From Saprospiraceae bacterium (GTDB lineage Bacteria; Bacteroidota; Bacteroidia; Chitinophagales; Saprospiraceae), in contig JAIPBE010000025.1 in assembly GCA_021738725.1 (NCBI GenBank), positions 1 to 49,618 of the forward strand: a stretch of DNA of 49,618 bases, in the 5' to 3' direction. The notes under the pieces were generated by a model, which was not told the DNA's origin, made no database searches, and saw only the letters and a program-made list of their open reading frames with translations. Shown in pieces: positions 24,522 through 33,085 of this stretch. The position numbers and the translations under genes are program-made. Every line of letters begins with the position of its first letter. The first letter of the stretch is position 1.

Positions 24522-25672
24522 ATCCAGCACAATTGGACACCCTCACCCGTTGGCGGTTGATCCTCGGACCAGATGCTGAGGAAGAGACCACCGCCCTTTC
24601 TGAGACAGCGCTCTCCGGTATGGATGAAACCCTGGATCTCCTGTACAATGAGAACAGGCGAGGGGAGCTGGGTGGCTCTATGCCCCGCATGCATCGCTGG
24701 CTGGGCGATCTGCGGCAATATTTTCCCTCGTCCGTCATCCAGTTGGTGCAACGGGATGCCTTGACCCATCTGGGGTTGACCGATCTGCTTCTCGAGCCCG
24801 AACTCCTCGCAGCGCTCGAACCGGATATTCACCTGGCCGGCGTCCTTCTGGAAGCCTATGAGTCTCTGGATGAGGCACGTCGAGAGGCCGCACGCCAGGT
24901 CATTCAACAGGTGGCCGACCGGCTCATAGCCCGGATCAAACTCCCCCTGCATCAGGCCATTCGTGGACGACTACAACGGGATCAACGCCTGATCAATCCC
25001 CCCTGGAGTCAGATCGACTGGCACCGCACTATCCGACGAAACCTCAAGCATTATCAACCCGATCTTCGCACCCTTATCCCGGAAACAAGGATCGGGTTTC
25101 ATCGAAAGCATCGCCGTCATAAGGAGCTGATCATCCTGGTCGACCAGAGTGGGTCCATGCACGATTCATTGATCTATGCCGGACTGTATGCTGCCGTGCT
25201 CGGACAGATTCCTACCATCCGCCTCTCGATTTTCGCCTTCGACACGCGGGTATTGGATCTGACCAACCTGCTCCACGACCCTGTTGACCTCCTGCTTGGC
25301 TTCCAATTGGGTGGGGGCACCGATATCGGCAATGCACTCGCTGCTGCCCGCAAGGAGATCCAATCACCTCGGGATGCGACCGTCGTATTGATCAGTGATC
25401 TCTTTGATGGTGGCTTGTCAGGTGTGATGTTCGGGCATATACAGGCCATGCTCGATAGTGGTACGAATGTCGTTGCTCTCCTGGCATTGGGTCAGGAGGG
25501 TGCCGTGGAATATGACCAGACAGCCGCCAACAGACTCCTGCAAATGGGTATTCCCGCTTTTGCCTGCGGGATGGATCAATTTCCGGAACTGATGAGTCGG
25601 GCACTGGCAGGCGATGATGTCCTGACCTGGTGGAAGCAGGTTCGGTCCAAGGTAAGTGATTCACACAGCTGA
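24488..25672 (+). CDS. VWA-domain protein of the MoxR-associated type
   Basis: Up to 394 residues. A helical N-terminal half (RWRLILGPDAEEE..., LYNENRRGELGGSMPRMHRWLGDLRQYFP) precedes WHRTIRRNLKHYQPDLRTLIPE and a von Willebrand A domain with MIDAS DQSGSM at 219-224, GGGTDIG at 275-281 and VVLISDLFDGG near 300. This matches the VWA member of multi-gene sets that also contain a MoxR-type AAA ATPase, a SWIM zinc-finger protein and DUF5682/DUF5691 proteins (YehP-like). None of those is in the window. The start is uncertain: GTG at 24488 overlaps the glsB end by 34 bases, while CTG 24518 or TTG 24533 better fit the family opening (LDTLTRWRLILG). Confidence 0.85.
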   Translation: MVDHFYSEQTLNPAQLDTLTRWRLILGPDAEEETTALSETALSGMDETLDLLYNENRRGELGGSMPRMHRWLGDLRQYFPSSVIQLVQRDALTHLGLTDLLLEPELLAALEPDIHLAGVLLEAYESLDEARREAARQVIQQVADRLIARIKLPLHQAIRGRLQRDQRLINPPWSQIDWHRTIRRNLKHYQPDLRTLIPETRIGFHRKHRRHKELIILVDQSGSMHDSLIYAGLYAAVLGQIPTIRLSIFAFDTRVLDLTNLLHDPVDLLLGFQLGGGTDIGNALAAARKEIQSPRDATVVLISDLFDGGLSGVMFGHIQAMLDSGTNVVALLALGQEGAVEYDQTAANRLLQMGIPAFACGMDQFPELMSRALAGDDVLTWWKQVRSKVSDSHS

Positions 25673-25726
25673 ACCAATCAAATACGGGTATTCAGACTAT
25701 CTTGGAGCCTGTTAATCCCCTTCCAT

Positions 25727-26581
25727 ATGCGATATCTCCTCTTACTTCTATGCTGTAGCCTTCTACCCCTCTCTGTTCATGGACAGAATAAACCTGCCTA
25801 TCAACTGTTCAATGCAAAAGGGAAAAAGGTGAAGTATGGCAAGATGCTGAAGAAAATGACCAAGCAGGACATCATACTGTTTGGCGAATATCACAACAAT
25901 GCCATCACCCATTGGCTGCAACTAGAGTTGACCCGTGATCTGGGGCAGGTCGGGCCTCTGGTCCTGGGCGCTGAGATGTTCGAAGCAGACAATCAGGAAC
26001 CATTGGATCAATATCTTACCGGGGAGATCGATGCTAAAGGACTGGATACTCTGGCACGGTTGTGGTCGAATTATAAAACAGATTACGCACCCCTGGTCAA
26101 TCTGGCAAAGGACAGGAAGTGGCCTTTCATCGCCACCAATATTCCGCGGCGTTATGCATCCATGGTCTCACAAGAAGGATTCTCTGTTCTAGACTCGTTG
26201 ACCACTCTGGAAAAAAGCTGGATCGCCCCACTACCCATTGCATATGATCCGGAACTACCTGGATACAAGGGCATGATCGAAATGATGGGCGGCCACGGTG
26301 GGGAAACATTTCCCATGGCGCAAGCATCCAAAGACGCAACTATGGCGCACTTTATCCTGCGCGGATTCCAGGCCGGCAGACGATTTATCCACTATAATGG
26401 AGCCTATCACTCCGACAACTTTGAAGGCATCCTCTGGTATCTGCAACGTGAGCGGCCAGATCTGGCCTATGCAACGATCACCACGGTCACCCAGTCCGAC
26501 CTGTCCCATCTGGGAAAAGAAAATCTCAATCGGGCTGATTTCATCCTGGTTGTAGATGAGGATATGACGCCGACGTATTAG
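25727..26581 (+). CDS. ChaN-family haem-binding/iron-regulated protein
   Basis: 284 residues with signal peptide MRYLLLLLCCSLLPLSVHGQ. Family motifs: DIILFGEYHNNAITHWLQLELTRDL, LGAEMFEADNQEPLDQYL, TNIPRRYASMV, FIHYNGAYHSDNFEGILWYL. The paired H residues (EYHN, AYHSDN) are those that ligate haem in ChaN dimers. The cleavage site lacks the usual lipobox cysteine, although a CC pair lies earlier in the signal region, so a lipoprotein form is not assured. Probably handles haem in the periplasm or outer membrane under iron limitation; no iron-box was identified. Confidence 0.85.
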   Translation: MRYLLLLLCCSLLPLSVHGQNKPAYQLFNAKGKKVKYGKMLKKMTKQDIILFGEYHNNAITHWLQLELTRDLGQVGPLVLGAEMFEADNQEPLDQYLTGEIDAKGLDTLARLWSNYKTDYAPLVNLAKDRKWPFIATNIPRRYASMVSQEGFSVLDSLTTLEKSWIAPLPIAYDPELPGYKGMIEMMGGHGGETFPMAQASKDATMAHFILRGFQAGRRFIHYNGAYHSDNFEGILWYLQRERPDLAYATITTVTQSDLSHLGKENLNRADFILVVDEDMTPTY

Positions 26582-26757
26582 TCCACTACTGGATCGCATG
26601 ATCCCTCACAGCAGGCATGGATGGCCCATAGAACAGGGCCGCTTTTGGATCCACCAGATGGATCTACCCTGTTCATCCGGTCGTCCAGGACCGTGAAGAG
26701 TCCTGAATTCGCCTTACCTTTTGGTAATCTTTTGCATTTCAAATTATACAAGCGAAT

Positions 26758-27258
26758 ATGGAAACGAATTGGATCGCCATTCTGGTTTCGGCTCTCATTC
26801 CTCTATTGGTCGGGGCCGTCTGGTACAATCCCAGGGTGATGGGCAAGGCTTGGATGGACTCATCAGGCATGACCGAAGAAATGGTCAAAACTGGCAACAT
26901 GGTGCGAATTTTCATTCTGACACTGATGTTCAGTATTCTTCTGGCCGGATTTCTCAACGTCTGGGTCGTGCATCAGATCCATATCAATTCCATCCTGATG
27001 AATGAACCAGGCTTTGGAGACCCCAATTCTGAGATCGGAATGTTCATCAGTGATTTCATGTACCAATACGGCACCAATTTTCGAACATTCCAACATGGAG
27101 CAGCGCACGGCTTTCTTGCTGCTCTGATGTTTGCCTTTCCCCTTCTTGCCATCAACGCGCAGTTTGAACGCAGGAGCTGGAAATATATCCTTGTGCACCT
27201 CGGTTATTGGATGATTACTTTGATCCTGATGTGTGGTTTGATCTCTGCCTGGATATAG
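26758..27258 (+). CDS. DUF1761 membrane protein
   Basis: 166 residues with four transmembrane helices. METNWIAILVSALIPLLVGAVWYNPRVMGKAWMD is the typical DUF1761 opening (N-W, then G-x-x-W-Y-x-P-x-x-F/M-G-K-x-W), and HGAAHGFLAALMFAFPLLAINAQFERRSWKYILVHLGYWMITLILMCGLI is the conserved C-terminal half. Function is unknown. It stands alone between the ChaN gene and a 0.56 kb noncoding interval. Confidence 0.9.
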   Translation: METNWIAILVSALIPLLVGAVWYNPRVMGKAWMDSSGMTEEMVKTGNMVRIFILTLMFSILLAGFLNVWVVHQIHINSILMNEPGFGDPNSEIGMFISDFMYQYGTNFRTFQHGAAHGFLAALMFAFPLLAINAQFERRSWKYILVHLGYWMITLILMCGLISAWI

Positions 27259-27293
27259 AACGGGTAAGCCCTGTACATGAGAGAAGGCACATT

Positions 27294-27317
27294 TTCGGTA
27301 TTCGGTATTGGGTATTT
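27294..27317 (+). repeat. Three-copy 7-base tandem repeat
   Basis: TTCGGTA TTCGGTA TTGGGTA followed by TTT. A short-period array of the same general kind as the other intergenic arrays in this window. Confidence 0.6.
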
Positions 27318-27513
27318 AAGTGTCCATATGAACACGTAGGAAAGGGGAATACAACGGCTATCTGCCCCCCTTCTGGTGGCATCCTGAACCGGAGAATAGT
27401 ATTGTTTGGAGGGGGTTGTTTGGCGACGGAATTTAACGCCTGAGGCGATCCACCAAATGCGCCAAATCGGGAGAGGAGAGGGCGTACCGCTTCAGGGGCG
27501 TTCATTGGCATCT

Positions 27514-27760
27514 GAGTTGTCACCCTTGATCAGCATGCCTGGACGTTTATTCGGTTATGCGTTTATTCGTTTAGGGGATAGTACCAGAGTTGAATCTCTT
27601 CATTGATCAGAGGTCATGCTTTGGTAGCCATGAAAGCACAAAGGCATTTATCAAACGCATGCTTGCGAAGAATAGCCCAGGGTTTTAATCCTGGGTTTAT
27701 GTATAGTGGAGAATCTGAGTTGGCGGCATTTTTGCCGGAACCGTAAAATGGTGACAACTC
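27514..27760. repeat. Segment bounded by an 11-base perfect inverted repeat
   Basis: GAGTTGTCACC at 27514-27524 and its exact reverse complement GGTGACAACTC at 27750-27760 bound 225 bases without coding signal. This could be the ends of a small non-autonomous element (MITE-like), or chance. No flanking target duplication was seen. Confidence 0.3.
27674..27698. repeat. Palindromic AGCCCAGG...CCTGGGTTT element
   Basis: CCCAGG, 8-base loop GTTTTAAT, CCTGGG, giving a 6-bp stem with extra partial pairing (AAxCCCAGG/CCTGGGTTT). Lies inside the segment bounded by the inverted repeat. It could be the hairpin of a dispersed repeat. Confidence 0.45.
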
Positions 27761-27821
27761 ACCTTCTGGCCTGGTCTGTACATCTCCCCCATCGCAGACG
27801 AAGAGGTTTCTCACTAGCCCC

Positions 27822-29204
27822 TTAAAGGATCACTCTCGCCACCAATCGCTGCCCATTGCGATAGACAGCTATGATCACAGGAATGGCTGGAAGCGAAATA
27901 TCTGTCGTTTTGGACGTACGGATCAAAGTGCCATTCAATGACCATATCATCAATTCATCCCCGTCACATAAACCAGCTGAACCGAGGATATTACCTGCTC
28001 GCCACAATTGAATATCCAATTGATCACTACACGGAATAAGCGCATTGATCAGCGGCCCTTCATATGCCCCTACATCCAGTAGGCCATGCTCGGGACGATT
28101 TGTATATCCGGATGGATGGTCGTACTCCAGAACCGGCCACAGTTTGACAGCACCGGCATATTCGGGATCCAGACCCTGATCCACAGCTGGTGAAGCCGCA
28201 GTGATATGTAGATCCATTCCGGCCAGGTCCTCGAATCCGGCATCGACGGGATCGGGAATGAGGAGGTTGCGAATGGTGTCCATCACCTGAACCGGACCAT
28301 TTGAAAAACTACCCCCGCCAACGAGCAGGTTATTCCAACCCTTGAATAGCGCAGTAGAAGCACTGAGGTTAAAAAACCGGCCAACTGTCTTGGCATTGAC
28401 CATGGTATTGTTGATGGCATAACATTCGTGAGGCCCCGGGTTAGACAGACCTTCCAAGCCATAGGACATGATAGCTGAATTCTGACCGTCAGCTGGCTGC
28501 ATGATCTGATTCCCGATCACAAAAGAAAGCCCACCATTCGGCAGGTCTATCTCATAGCTCACCCCGCTTCCCTGCTGGCTATCCAGACGATTATAGAGGA
28601 TATGATTTTCATGAGCACGGCTCTTCACCAGATGACCAACCTTACTGTCGTGGGAATAATTATAACGGAAGATCAGTTTTGCCACATGGTTGACATAGAT
28701 GTTGTGACTGAAGCCGTCTCCATAGCCGTTGAATCCGAATTCCGTCTGCTCCACAAGGATGGTGCTCGTCGTGTTATCCCCGGCCAGAATCCCATTTTCA
28801 TTGTCGTGAAACCAGCACTGCCGAACGGTCAGGTTGGTGCCTTCCTGCCGGATACCTGCCCCGTTTTTATCCGGTACAGTACAATGCGAAAACTCGATCT
28901 GCTCTACCGTGATATCATCGCCCTGGATCACCCAGATCGCCTTTTGCCCGGCTGCTTTTCCATCTGCATTGAGGTGAGCAAAGCCGCCCTCCCCGCGCAA
29001 AAGCAGGCCATCCATCTTCCAAATGGCCACATCACCCAGATATTCACCCGAAGCGATGGTCACGGTGTCTCCTGATGCTACCAGATTGGCCACCTGAGAA
29101 GGCTTGGTATAGAGTTGTCCTGGTCCCACCGGCCAGTTGGTGGCATACAGTTGAGACCATGACAGGGCAAACACACAGATAATCATCTGGAGAATTAAAC
29201 GCAT
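27822..29204 (-). CDS. Secreted right-handed beta-helix protein
   Basis: 460 residues. Signal peptide MRLILQMIICVFALSWSQLYA. The body reads as parallel beta-helix turns (VTIASGEYLGDVAIWKMDGLLLRGEGGFAHL, ITVEQIEFSHC, LTVRQCWFHDNENGILAGDNTTSTILVEQTEFGFNGYGDG, IFRYNYSHDSKVGHLVKSRAHENHILYNRLD), as in pectate-lyase-like and NosD folds. The end (GTLIRTSKTTDISLPAIPVIIAVYRNGQRLVARVIL) resembles the last strands of a T9SS type A sorting domain, but no PNP motif is present. Possible polysaccharide binding or lyase role; catalytic residues were not identified. It is the last of a five-gene minus-strand run, 244 bases beyond its neighbour. The ATG at 29204 gives a proper signal peptide. Confidence 0.8.
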   Translation of the reverse strand: MRLILQMIICVFALSWSQLYATNWPVGPGQLYTKPSQVANLVASGDTVTIASGEYLGDVAIWKMDGLLLRGEGGFAHLNADGKAAGQKAIWVIQGDDITVEQIEFSHCTVPDKNGAGIRQEGTNLTVRQCWFHDNENGILAGDNTTSTILVEQTEFGFNGYGDGFSHNIYVNHVAKLIFRYNYSHDSKVGHLVKSRAHENHILYNRLDSQQGSGVSYEIDLPNGGLSFVIGNQIMQPADGQNSAIMSYGLEGLSNPGPHECYAINNTMVNAKTVGRFFNLSASTALFKGWNNLLVGGGSFSNGPVQVMDTIRNLLIPDPVDAGFEDLAGMDLHITAASPAVDQGLDPEYAGAVKLWPVLEYDHPSGYTNRPEHGLLDVGAYEGPLINALIPCSDQLDIQLWRAGNILGSAGLCDGDELMIWSLNGTLIRTSKTTDISLPAIPVIIAVYRNGQRLVARVIL

Positions 29205-29448
29205 ATTGATTTTTATCCAAGATACAGAACGATTCTCAGGTGTCCACTGGCTGGACTTTCTGTAAGTTGGATTCATGCATATGCTTACAGCATAACTCAA
29301 CCCGTGAATGGAACATGATTGGTACCGTGTACTGATGGCTCACGAGTACCTCCTGATCTACCGGTGTATCAACGAATAGTGACAACGAATGCCGTCCTGG
29401 ACATTCATCTCGATCAAGGCTTGAACATTCATCTCCAGGTCGCCCCGT

Positions 29449-32400
29449 TTATTTCTCCTTCAGCGCTTCAACCTCTGCCTGCAACAGACGGATCATCTCT
29501 CCCTGGGTTTCGATCAATTTCTGTTGCTCCTGAACGGCTTTCACCAGTGGGGCGACAAACTCTGCATAGCGGATACCGTAAAGGTCCTGCGCATGCTGTG
29601 GCTTGTCCACGCCACTGAAGTCATACTGACTCTGCTGAGCAGCGAGTTCCACTTCCTGGGCAATGAACCCGGTATAGCGAATATCTTCTTTGCCTGAGTG
29701 ATCTGACGGTTCTGATTCGGACACTCCCTGGATTCGGGCCGCTGCATCCAGATCCAGATGATAGGTCACCGGCCGGAGCTTCAGGATAAAATCCAAACCC
29801 TGAACGTTTTCTTCAATATCCTTCTTGACGCGGCGATCCGAAATATTCGTCCAGTTGGCAAATCCGCCAATGGAGGTCACTTGTCCATTTCCAATACGCA
29901 CCTGGTTTGAACCCGTAATAACCACACCAGAACCCAAGGCCGATGAATTCGAATAATTCGACAGATTGGATTTCGCTTCGTAACCGATGTAGGTGTTATT
30001 ATTTCCATTTACATAGTCCCCACCTGCATTATATCCCACAGCTGTATTGCCAGAAAAGACAGTACCAAACAGGAGTGCATTGGAACCGATTCCCGTGTTA
30101 TAACTTCCCGAAACAACACTACCCAAAGCAGAAGCACCAAAGGCAGAATTTCCGTCTCCATCCTGATTGGAATCCAGCGACTGATAACCCATAGCGGCAT
30201 TATCCATACCCTCATTATTATCCGACAGCGCCCGATAGCCCACTCCACTGTTCCGGTTGCCCAACGTATTGTTGATCAAGGCTTCTTTTCCGATCCCTGT
30301 ATTCTGGACACCCGAGTAGTTGTGGTACATCGCCTGGTAGCCCACTGCAGTATTCTCATTACCAATTCCATTGGAATACAACGTAAACGCACCAATGCTG
30401 ACATTATGATCACCTTCTACATTCCCATACAGCGACTTGAAGCCCATAGCAGTATTGTGTGAACCCAAGGTATTCTCATACATGGACTTGGACCCAATCG
30501 CGGTGTTGGCCTGAGATTGAGAAGGATCTCCAAATCCCTGACTGTTGTGATACAGTGATGAATCACCAATGGCAATCTGATAGCTCCTGCCATTATTTTT
30601 ACTCAGTGAACCCGTACCAATCGCAATATTATGGTCACCCGTATTCGAATTATACATGGCGTCCTTTCCAATGGCAATATTTCGGAATCCATTGTAGCTG
30701 TTGAACATCGAACGATGCCCAACTGCAATGTTGTCTTCACCCAGACTACAGGCATTCAGTGAAAGTCCACCGACCGCGGTGTTGTAGTTTCCTTCCGTGT
30801 TCAGCGACAACGTCCCCGAACCCAAAGCTGTATTAAATCGTCCCGTCGTATTGAATTGCAGCGAATATGGACCGATGGCCGTGTTGTGGTCACCCGTGGT
30901 ATTATTGGTCAGACCAAATGTTCCGACAACCGTGTTACTTGCCCCACTGATATTGGCAAGAAGACTCTCATACCCCACTGCCGTATTATCCAAACCGGAC
31001 GTATTTGACTTCCCGGAGGATCGGCCGATGAAAATGTTTTGTTCCCCGGATAAGGTGTTGATAAACTGATTGCTTTTGCCTGCTTCCAGGCCGATGAACA
31101 AATTCTTGGCATCATCCGAATGGATACCAAACAGGACAGCTCCATCCGCTTTGCGCGCCAGAATCAGGGGCTGCTCATTACTTTGATTATTGGCTGCCTG
31201 AACCATCAACTGGGGCTGATCGATCTGTCCTCCACCGATATGCAATCGGGCAAGAGGAGACGTGATCCCGATGCCGACATTCCCCGATGTCTCATAGATG
31301 GGTGAATTTGTCAATGTATTGGTTCCATCCCATTTTGGTAAATAGCCGGGCGTACCCGATCCACCAACACCACCTCCGCCTGTCAAGGTTTGTGCTTCCC
31401 AGCGACTGGCCGCTTGATTGTACACCAGTGCCTGTCCGTTAGACGGTGAGGCAGCAGCTATATTGAATCCCTGGAGTCGGTTGGCATTCCAGATTGCATC
31501 ATTGGCCTGAGCAGCGATCACATTCCCCGTGATGTTGATCCCGAGTCCAGCAGAGTAGTTGTTTCCCCCATTGCCGGTTTCGTCATCCAGAGGTGCCCAG
31601 GTGGTACCTGTCCATTTCAATACCTGACCAGCGTTCGGAGTCGCGGAAGAAATATCCCGACCGTACAGCTTCAGGGCATTCCAGAGGACATTGTCATTCA
31701 AGGCACTGATCACAGTACCATTGATAGCGAGCCCAGTGCCAGCTGTGTAATTGCTACCTCCATTGCCCATCAGATCGGTGCCGGGGGCCCAGGTTGATCC
31801 ATTCCATTTGAGCACTTCTCCCGGGTTGGCTCCCATTTGAAGGATCTTGATCCCCGATATGCTCTGATCGGCGATTTCGAGGATGCCGACACTACTCTGC
31901 TTCAACTGCAGGTTGTTGTAGGTACCTGTGACATCACCGCCAAAAAGCGTGGATTGAGTCACATCATCCGCACCGTTAAGGTCACCGGTATTCGTGATGG
32001 TTGTGCCGCTGATCTGGATACCATTCCCACCGGTATAGGGAGTTCCCCCTTGAGCCGCATAGAGGGCATAAGGCACACTGACCAGAGGCGTTGCACCCAG
32101 ATCCACGTAGGCAGATCCCGCATTCGGGTCGATCTCCGTCCGGAGGTATTTGGTTCCTCCTCCCCAATCGATACTGTTCATACTGCCAGACTGGACGGTT
32201 CCTCCTCCGATGCGGAGACTGAACATACCCAGTTTATTGGTCAAAACAGTGTGGGTCTCTTGATACACCACTTGCCCGTTCGGTGTACTATCAGAGATAC
32301 TGAGTCGGACAGAAATGGATTTATCATTCAGTACTTCTCCAGCGGCATTGCGAGCTACAGCTTGAAAATTCAAGAGCTGTGGAGCCTGTGCCATAATGGT

Positions 32401-32451
32401 GAGTGGCAACAGGATGACTGACATGAGTAGGATGAGGTGCTTGGTGTTCAT
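29449..32451 (-). CDS. Tail-fibre-like surface protein: YadA-like head repeats plus S74 intramolecular chaperone
   Basis: 1000 residues. Signal peptide (to about 22, TIMAQ), a Bacteroidota-type N-domain (PQLLNFQAVARNAAGEVLNDKSISVRLSI), a glycine-rich region, then about 22 YadA-like head repeats of 20-22 residues with NTAxG cores (DNTAVGYESL, HNTAIGPYSL, FNTALGSGTL) at roughly 440-860. The C-terminus has the endosialidase-type intramolecular chaperone (Peptidase S74): SDRRVKKDI holds the catalytic Ser/Lys region, then GFIAQEVE, GIRYAEFVAPLVKAVQEQQ and a coiled coil. Such chaperones trimerise the fibre and then cut themselves off. There is no T9SS domain. ATG at 32451 is chosen; 34 bases separate it from the upstream gene. 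Confidence 0.9.
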   Translation of the reverse strand: MNTKHLILLMSVILLPLTIMAQAPQLLNFQAVARNAAGEVLNDKSISVRLSISDSTPNGQVVYQETHTVLTNKLGMFSLRIGGGTVQSGSMNSIDWGGGTKYLRTEIDPNAGSAYVDLGATPLVSVPYALYAAQGGTPYTGGNGIQISGTTITNTGDLNGADDVTQSTLFGGDVTGTYNNLQLKQSSVGILEIADQSISGIKILQMGANPGEVLKWNGSTWAPGTDLMGNGGSNYTAGTGLAINGTVISALNDNVLWNALKLYGRDISSATPNAGQVLKWTGTTWAPLDDETGNGGNNYSAGLGINITGNVIAAQANDAIWNANRLQGFNIAAASPSNGQALVYNQAASRWEAQTLTGGGGVGGSGTPGYLPKWDGTNTLTNSPIYETSGNVGIGITSPLARLHIGGGQIDQPQLMVQAANNQSNEQPLILARKADGAVLFGIHSDDAKNLFIGLEAGKSNQFINTLSGEQNIFIGRSSGKSNTSGLDNTAVGYESLLANISGASNTVVGTFGLTNNTTGDHNTAIGPYSLQFNTTGRFNTALGSGTLSLNTEGNYNTAVGGLSLNACSLGEDNIAVGHRSMFNSYNGFRNIAIGKDAMYNSNTGDHNIAIGTGSLSKNNGRSYQIAIGDSSLYHNSQGFGDPSQSQANTAIGSKSMYENTLGSHNTAMGFKSLYGNVEGDHNVSIGAFTLYSNGIGNENTAVGYQAMYHNYSGVQNTGIGKEALINNTLGNRNSGVGYRALSDNNEGMDNAAMGYQSLDSNQDGDGNSAFGASALGSVVSGSYNTGIGSNALLFGTVFSGNTAVGYNAGGDYVNGNNNTYIGYEAKSNLSNYSNSSALGSGVVITGSNQVRIGNGQVTSIGGFANWTNISDRRVKKDIEENVQGLDFILKLRPVTYHLDLDAAARIQGVSESEPSDHSGKEDIRYTGFIAQEVELAAQQSQYDFSGVDKPQHAQDLYGIRYAEFVAPLVKAVQEQQKLIETQGEMIRLLQAEVEALKEK

Positions 32452-32485
32452 CAGACCTATAATTTGGTGATGGGGAATCATTGGT

Positions 32486-33019
32486 TTATCGAATAACATG
32501 GATCAACTGAAAAGATGCCAGGATTGATTCCCGACCACTGAAGAGTTGAACATGATAGGTGCCTGCAGGCAATGTGTGCAGATCCAGGGCATGATCCGTA
32601 CCAGCGATCAGCTGGAGGGATTGCTCTCCTGCGAGATGACCGGCCACATCCGTCCACGTCAACCGGACGGGTTCAAGAGGTGGTTGACCAGTACACCGGA
32701 GCGTGACGACGTCTGAAAATGGATTTGGAAAGACCATGAGGTCAAACGTCAGGTCATGCGAATGGATAGGACTTGAGCCTTCCAGAAATGATTGCTGGTA
32801 CCCCTGAGTGAGATAGAGGGTATCTGCCTTGAAGGATGAGATCCCCAGTTCTCCTACAGTAAAGGACAACTGGACAGACCCTTGTTTGACCTCACGGCCA
32901 CTGCTGGCCAGGACCTGTTGATCAATGGATTGAGCATGGATCAAACCGGCCATCCCACACAGGATCAGTATAGCCGGGATCGCTCTCCGAAGAAAGGGGA
33001 TTTGACGCATGTCTGACAT
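32486..33019 (-). CDS. Small T9SS type A sorting-domain protein
   Basis: 177 residues. Signal peptide (to about residue 30, IHAQ) then IDQQVLASSGREVKQGSVQLSFTVGELGISSFKADTLYLTQGYQQSF, a short beta domain seen repeatedly in Bacteroidota as a QVxxSxG...SFTVGE...LTQGFQQ unit. The remaining half is a T9SS type A sorting domain (FDLMVFPNPFSDVVTLR ... LPAGTYHVQLFSG). It is thus little more than a cell-surface anchor/cargo module. It lies directly upstream of the tail-fibre gene on the same strand (34-base gap) and may accompany it to the surface. An ATG three codons in is an alternative start. Confidence 0.85.
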   Translation of the reverse strand: MSDMRQIPFLRRAIPAILILCGMAGLIHAQSIDQQVLASSGREVKQGSVQLSFTVGELGISSFKADTLYLTQGYQQSFLEGSSPIHSHDLTFDLMVFPNPFSDVVTLRCTGQPPLEPVRLTWTDVAGHLAGEQSLQLIAGTDHALDLHTLPAGTYHVQLFSGRESILASFQLIHVIR

Positions 33020-33085
33020 GCAGCAAAAACCACTCCAAAGTACTGAAGGGGAAAGATTTAGCCCGAAGAATGGGTTTGTTGAAGA

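Larger units (their letters stand above)
27259..27821. other. Gene-free interval of 0.56 kb with several short repeats
   Basis: No credible gene. It holds a 7-base tandem repeat (27294-27314), an 11-base inverted repeat pair (27514-27524 and 27750-27760) and a palindromic element (27674-27698). Frames crossing it read as implausible protein. Confidence 0.55.

Noticed and set aside
27614-27814. Minus-strand frame containing INPGLKPWAIL
   Set aside because: This peptide is the translation of the palindromic AGCCCAGG...CCTGGG element, not a protein.
29401-29435. Direct repeat of ACATTCATCTC in the gap before the tail-fibre stop
   Set aside because: Two copies of 11 bases only, 24 bases apart; could be chance.
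29449-32451. Prophage, suggested by the tail-fibre-like protein
   Set aside because: It has a Sec signal peptide, a Bacteroidota N-domain and secreted-protein neighbours, with no phage structural genes nearby.
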